A stretch of 64,000 bases of DNA from Granulicella sp. L60 (GTDB lineage: Bacteria > Acidobacteriota > Terriglobia > Terriglobales > Acidobacteriaceae). The notes beneath the pieces were generated by a model that was not told the origin of the DNA, did no database searches, and saw only the letters and a list, made by a program, of their open reading frames with translations. Positions 61,590 to 64,000 of this stretch are shown here, piece by piece. A program made the translations under genes and the position numbers. The DNA is taken from contig NZ_LMUR01000022.1 in NCBI RefSeq assembly GCF_009765825.1, positions 381,338 through 445,337 of the forward strand, read 5' to 3'. The first letter of the stretch is position 1; each line of letters starts with the position of its first letter.

Positions 61590-64000
61590 TTAGAAGAGGA
61601 ACTTCGCTCCGAGCTGAAGAACGCGCGGATCGTAAGTCGAGGTCACCTGCCCGAAGTTGCTGCTGGTGAACCCGGTGCTTACAGCGTTGAACTCCGTGTG
61701 GTTGAAGGTATTGTAGGACTCAGCCCGGAACTGGAATCTCGGCCCCTCGTGCGAGGTAAGCCTGAACTCCTTGAACAAGGCCAGGTTCCAGTTGAAGAGC
61801 CCAGGTCCTACAACGGCATCCTTGCCTGCGCTGCCGTAGCCCTGACCTGTGCCACCGGCCCAAGGTGCAAGCGGAGCTGCGAAGGACGAGGTGCTGAACC
61901 ACGCAGTCTGTTTTTTGATGTGCTGGACCGGGCTGATCAGATCGGGACGGTTGGTGGTGCCGCCGCCCAATCCGAGTGTGTCGGTTCCGTAGTTGACGTT
62001 GATGGGGACGCCGCTCTCAGCAACGGTGACTCCCGAGATCTGCCAGCCACCGATCAGCGTTCTCTCAAACGCGTTGGTGGAGTGCAGGAAAAACGGAAGC
62101 TCGTAGATGTAGTTTGCGTTGAAGATGTGGCGACGATCGAACAGACCCGAACCGCGGTCATAGTTTAGATTGAAGGGGTTTGAGATCTGGCCGCCGGAAC
62201 CGGACAGTGTGGAAGAGGTAAGATCGCCGCTTTGAATATCGATCTCGTGCGACCACGTGTAAGCGAGCTGGATGGAAAATCCATGCTTTGCTTCCATGCG
62301 CATGGCCGCCTGGAGTGAGTGATAGCTGCTGTTGGTTGTGTCTTCTACCTGCGTGATGTTGGCGAATCCAGGGAACTGCCTGTAGAAGTTTGCATTCGCT
62401 CCGCCAGCAACTAACTGACGGTCGTCGTACGGGTTTGTGGGATTGCCTGGATCGGACAGCGGCAACGTATTGACTGCGCGCTCATCGTTCTGATGCCAGC
62501 CTGTAACGCCTACGTACTGGATCGATGCAACGATGGAGGGTGCAAGCTCACGCTGTACTCCAAGGCTGAATTGAATCGTGGCGGGGTTGGGGTAGTTGTA
62601 GGCCAGAGAGCCGAAGTTCGCCGGCGAGGTGGGAGAGGTTGCGGTTGCTCCAGTCAAACTGCTCTGGTTCGGGTTAGAGAAATAGATTGCGTTGACGGAA
62701 GGTTGATAGGCGAACGGTGCATTGACGTCTGTACCGTAGATGTCGTTGCCCTGGACGCGCTCGAAGAACATTCCGAAGCCGGACCGAATAACTGTCTTTC
62801 CATCTCCGGAGAGGTCGTAAGCAAAGCCGACACGAGGCTGAATGGTGCCGTATGTCGCCTTTACCAGTCCTCTGGGAAGACCGTTGACTCCCGCCAGCTC
62901 CACGCCATTCAGATAGAAGGGCACTGGTGCTCCTGCGGGTTGGCTGAATCCAGGCCCATTCGGATTCAAAGTCCCATCCGCTGCAGGAACCTGCGCGTCG
63001 GCGGGATTGAAGGCGGAGGGAAGGAAGTTCGACGTCCGATTGTTTTTCTCAAAGGTGCGCGGCAGCCCGTCGTAACGGAGGCCGAGGTTGAGCGTCAGTC
63101 TCGGAAGAACGTGCCAGTTATCCAAGCCATATCCGGAGTAGGTGTTGTTGACCCAGTGTGCTGTCTGCAGCGACTGAAGCTGGGTGTAGCTGTTTGCAAA
63201 GCCCAACAGGAAGTTTACATACGAGTCTTTCGCGTAAGCTCCATCGTTGAACGTAAAGTCACCCTGGGTATCTGCCTGCTGCTGCTGGTTCTTGTCCATG
63301 CGCATGTAGCCTGCGCCGAACTTGAAGGCATGCTTTCCATGGGTCCAGGACAGGTCATCGCGAATCTGGTAGTCGAGGAAGGAGTTATGCCACGGCCAGT
63401 AGTTAGTCGTGTAGGTAGTTCCAGGCCCGATGCCGGAGAATGCGACGGAGGGAAGACGGTTCTGAGCGTTGTTGCCTGTAAAGATGCCGGTTCCAGTCCA
63501 GCCAGCAGGTTGCTGAAAGATGCCGGCCGGGGTGATGTCGATGGTGTTGCCATTGACATTCAGGGCGGTCTCATTCAACAGGGTCGGAGAGATGACCTGG
63601 CTCAGGTTGATGACTGCGGCCCACGATGGGTTCGCGAACACATTGCCGACGGTGGGGTAGCTGTCGCCGCTCCACTGGGTCGGGAAGATGGTCTGGGACA
63701 TCTGATCGTGAATCCAGTGGCCCATCAGGTGAAGTCTGTCGTTGATGTTGTGATCGACGCGGACTACATCTTCGCGAACGTCGGTCGGCTGCTTGGGCGA
63801 TGCGATATATTGGTTACCCGCCGCATTTGGTTTCGGAATCGCGCCGGTTCCCAGGAATAGTACAGCGTTGGGATCGAGAAGCTGGTGAGGAATGGTTGAC
63901 ACGCATGTAGTGGCACTGGTGCAGGTGTTGGGGAAGGGCTGTCCTGCCGTAAGGCCTAGCTGACCGTACAGCGCTTGTTTGGCCGGATCCGCAGTCACCG
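61590..64000 (-). CDS. Oar-like TonB-dependent receptor, C-terminal part (cut by window edge)
   Basis: About 803 residues are present; the N-terminal carboxypeptidase-regulatory-like domain and plug lie beyond the right edge. The visible part is an outer-membrane beta-barrel with alternating amphipathic strands, for example 'VDHNINDRLHLMGHWIHDQM', 'TLNLGLRYDGLPRTFEKNNR', 'VGFAYDLSGDGKTVIRSGFGMFFE', and a C-terminal '...DPRVLQLGAKFLF' ending in the aromatic residue needed for barrel insertion. Acidobacteria carry many Oar/SusC-like receptors for large substrates; the ligand is unknown. Its transcript ends at the terminator at 61521-61550. Confidence 0.92.
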   Translation of the reverse strand, partial: VTADPAKQALYGQLGLTAGQPFPNTCTSATTCVSTIPHQLLDPNAVLFLGTGAIPKPNAAGNQYIASPKQPTDVREDVVRVDHNINDRLHLMGHWIHDQMSQTIFPTQWSGDSYPTVGNVFANPSWAAVINLSQVISPTLLNETALNVNGNTIDITPAGIFQQPAGWTGTGIFTGNNAQNRLPSVAFSGIGPGTTYTTNYWPWHNSFLDYQIRDDLSWTHGKHAFKFGAGYMRMDKNQQQQADTQGDFTFNDGAYAKDSYVNFLLGFANSYTQLQSLQTAHWVNNTYSGYGLDNWHVLPRLTLNLGLRYDGLPRTFEKNNRTSNFLPSAFNPADAQVPAADGTLNPNGPGFSQPAGAPVPFYLNGVELAGVNGLPRGLVKATYGTIQPRVGFAYDLSGDGKTVIRSGFGMFFERVQGNDIYGTDVNAPFAYQPSVNAIYFSNPNQSSLTGATATSPTSPANFGSLAYNYPNPATIQFSLGVQRELAPSIVASIQYVGVTGWHQNDERAVNTLPLSDPGNPTNPYDDRQLVAGGANANFYRQFPGFANITQVEDTTNSSYHSLQAAMRMEAKHGFSIQLAYTWSHEIDIQSGDLTSSTLSGSGGQISNPFNLNYDRGSGLFDRRHIFNANYIYELPFFLHSTNAFERTLIGGWQISGVTVAESGVPINVNYGTDTLGLGGGTTNRPDLISPVQHIKKQTAWFSTSSFAAPLAPWAGGTGQGYGSAGKDAVVGPGLFNWNLALFKEFRLTSHEGPRFQFRAESYNTFNHTEFNAVSTGFTSSNFGQVTSTYDPRVLQLGAKFLF

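Overview
The window reads as a chromosomal segment of an acidobacterium, most likely a member of the Terriglobia (Granulicella/Edaphobacter/Terriglobus relatives). The grounds are a VWFA-related protein of the acidobacterial type (58336-59409), an Oar-like TonB-dependent receptor running off the right edge (61590-64000), several secreted proteins of unknown function, and dense high-GC coding with a mosaic of operons on both strands. No rRNA, tRNA, transposase, phage gene or CRISPR array was seen. Family assignments come from reading motifs by eye; no database search was possible.

Layout. 1-14 kb is mixed housekeeping: the tail of a Y-family polymerase, VOC proteins, an ABC-F ATPase, a PilT-like protein that has lost its ATPase core, a self-regulating arsR/AHSA1 pair with a probably leaderless promoter, an AsmA-like protein, a LOG-family protein, a PHP-like phosphoesterase, an acyltransferase and a GT4 glycosyltransferase. 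14-23 kb holds a DUF4239 membrane protein, a secreted GH13-fold protein without recognisable catalytic residues, an M28 peptidase, an ALDH7 dehydrogenase and a secreted beta-propeller. 23-33 kb holds a large FAD/Fe-S oxidoreductase, an SGNH hydrolase behind a chimeric leader ORF, DUF4142, a DUF1338 (HglS-like) protein, an amidase, a Moco-domain/cytochrome c fusion coupled to a frameshifted DUF2165 gene, and RidA. The ALDH7, FAD/Fe-S and DUF1338 enzymes together could form the 2-aminoadipate to 2-oxoglutarate end of lysine catabolism.

33.4-38.8 kb is a two-gene operon, glgE followed by a treS-maltokinase fusion, which together convert trehalose through maltose and maltose-1-phosphate into alpha-glucan. 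39-54.7 kb is an exopolysaccharide locus: initiating sugar transferase, a LuxR-type regulator with a degenerate receiver, a WecG/TagA-type transferase, tyrosine autokinase, Wza-like export protein, pyruvyl transferase, GT4, flippase, a beta-helix lipoprotein and two GT2 enzymes. No polymerase (Wzy) is visible in it. 55-64 kb holds a secreted 1055-residue protein of unknown function upstream of a VWFA protein with a weakened metal site, another secreted protein, a TPR protein and the TonB receptor.

Non-coding structure is rich. There is a REP/BIME-like palindromic family (single unit 4184-4268, inverted pair 5767-5942), a three-copy dispersed repeat at about 363, 9248 and 19176, several good intrinsic terminators, and a 58-bp remnant of the FAD-oxidoreductase 5' end that now forms a short ORF overlapping the SGNH gene start.
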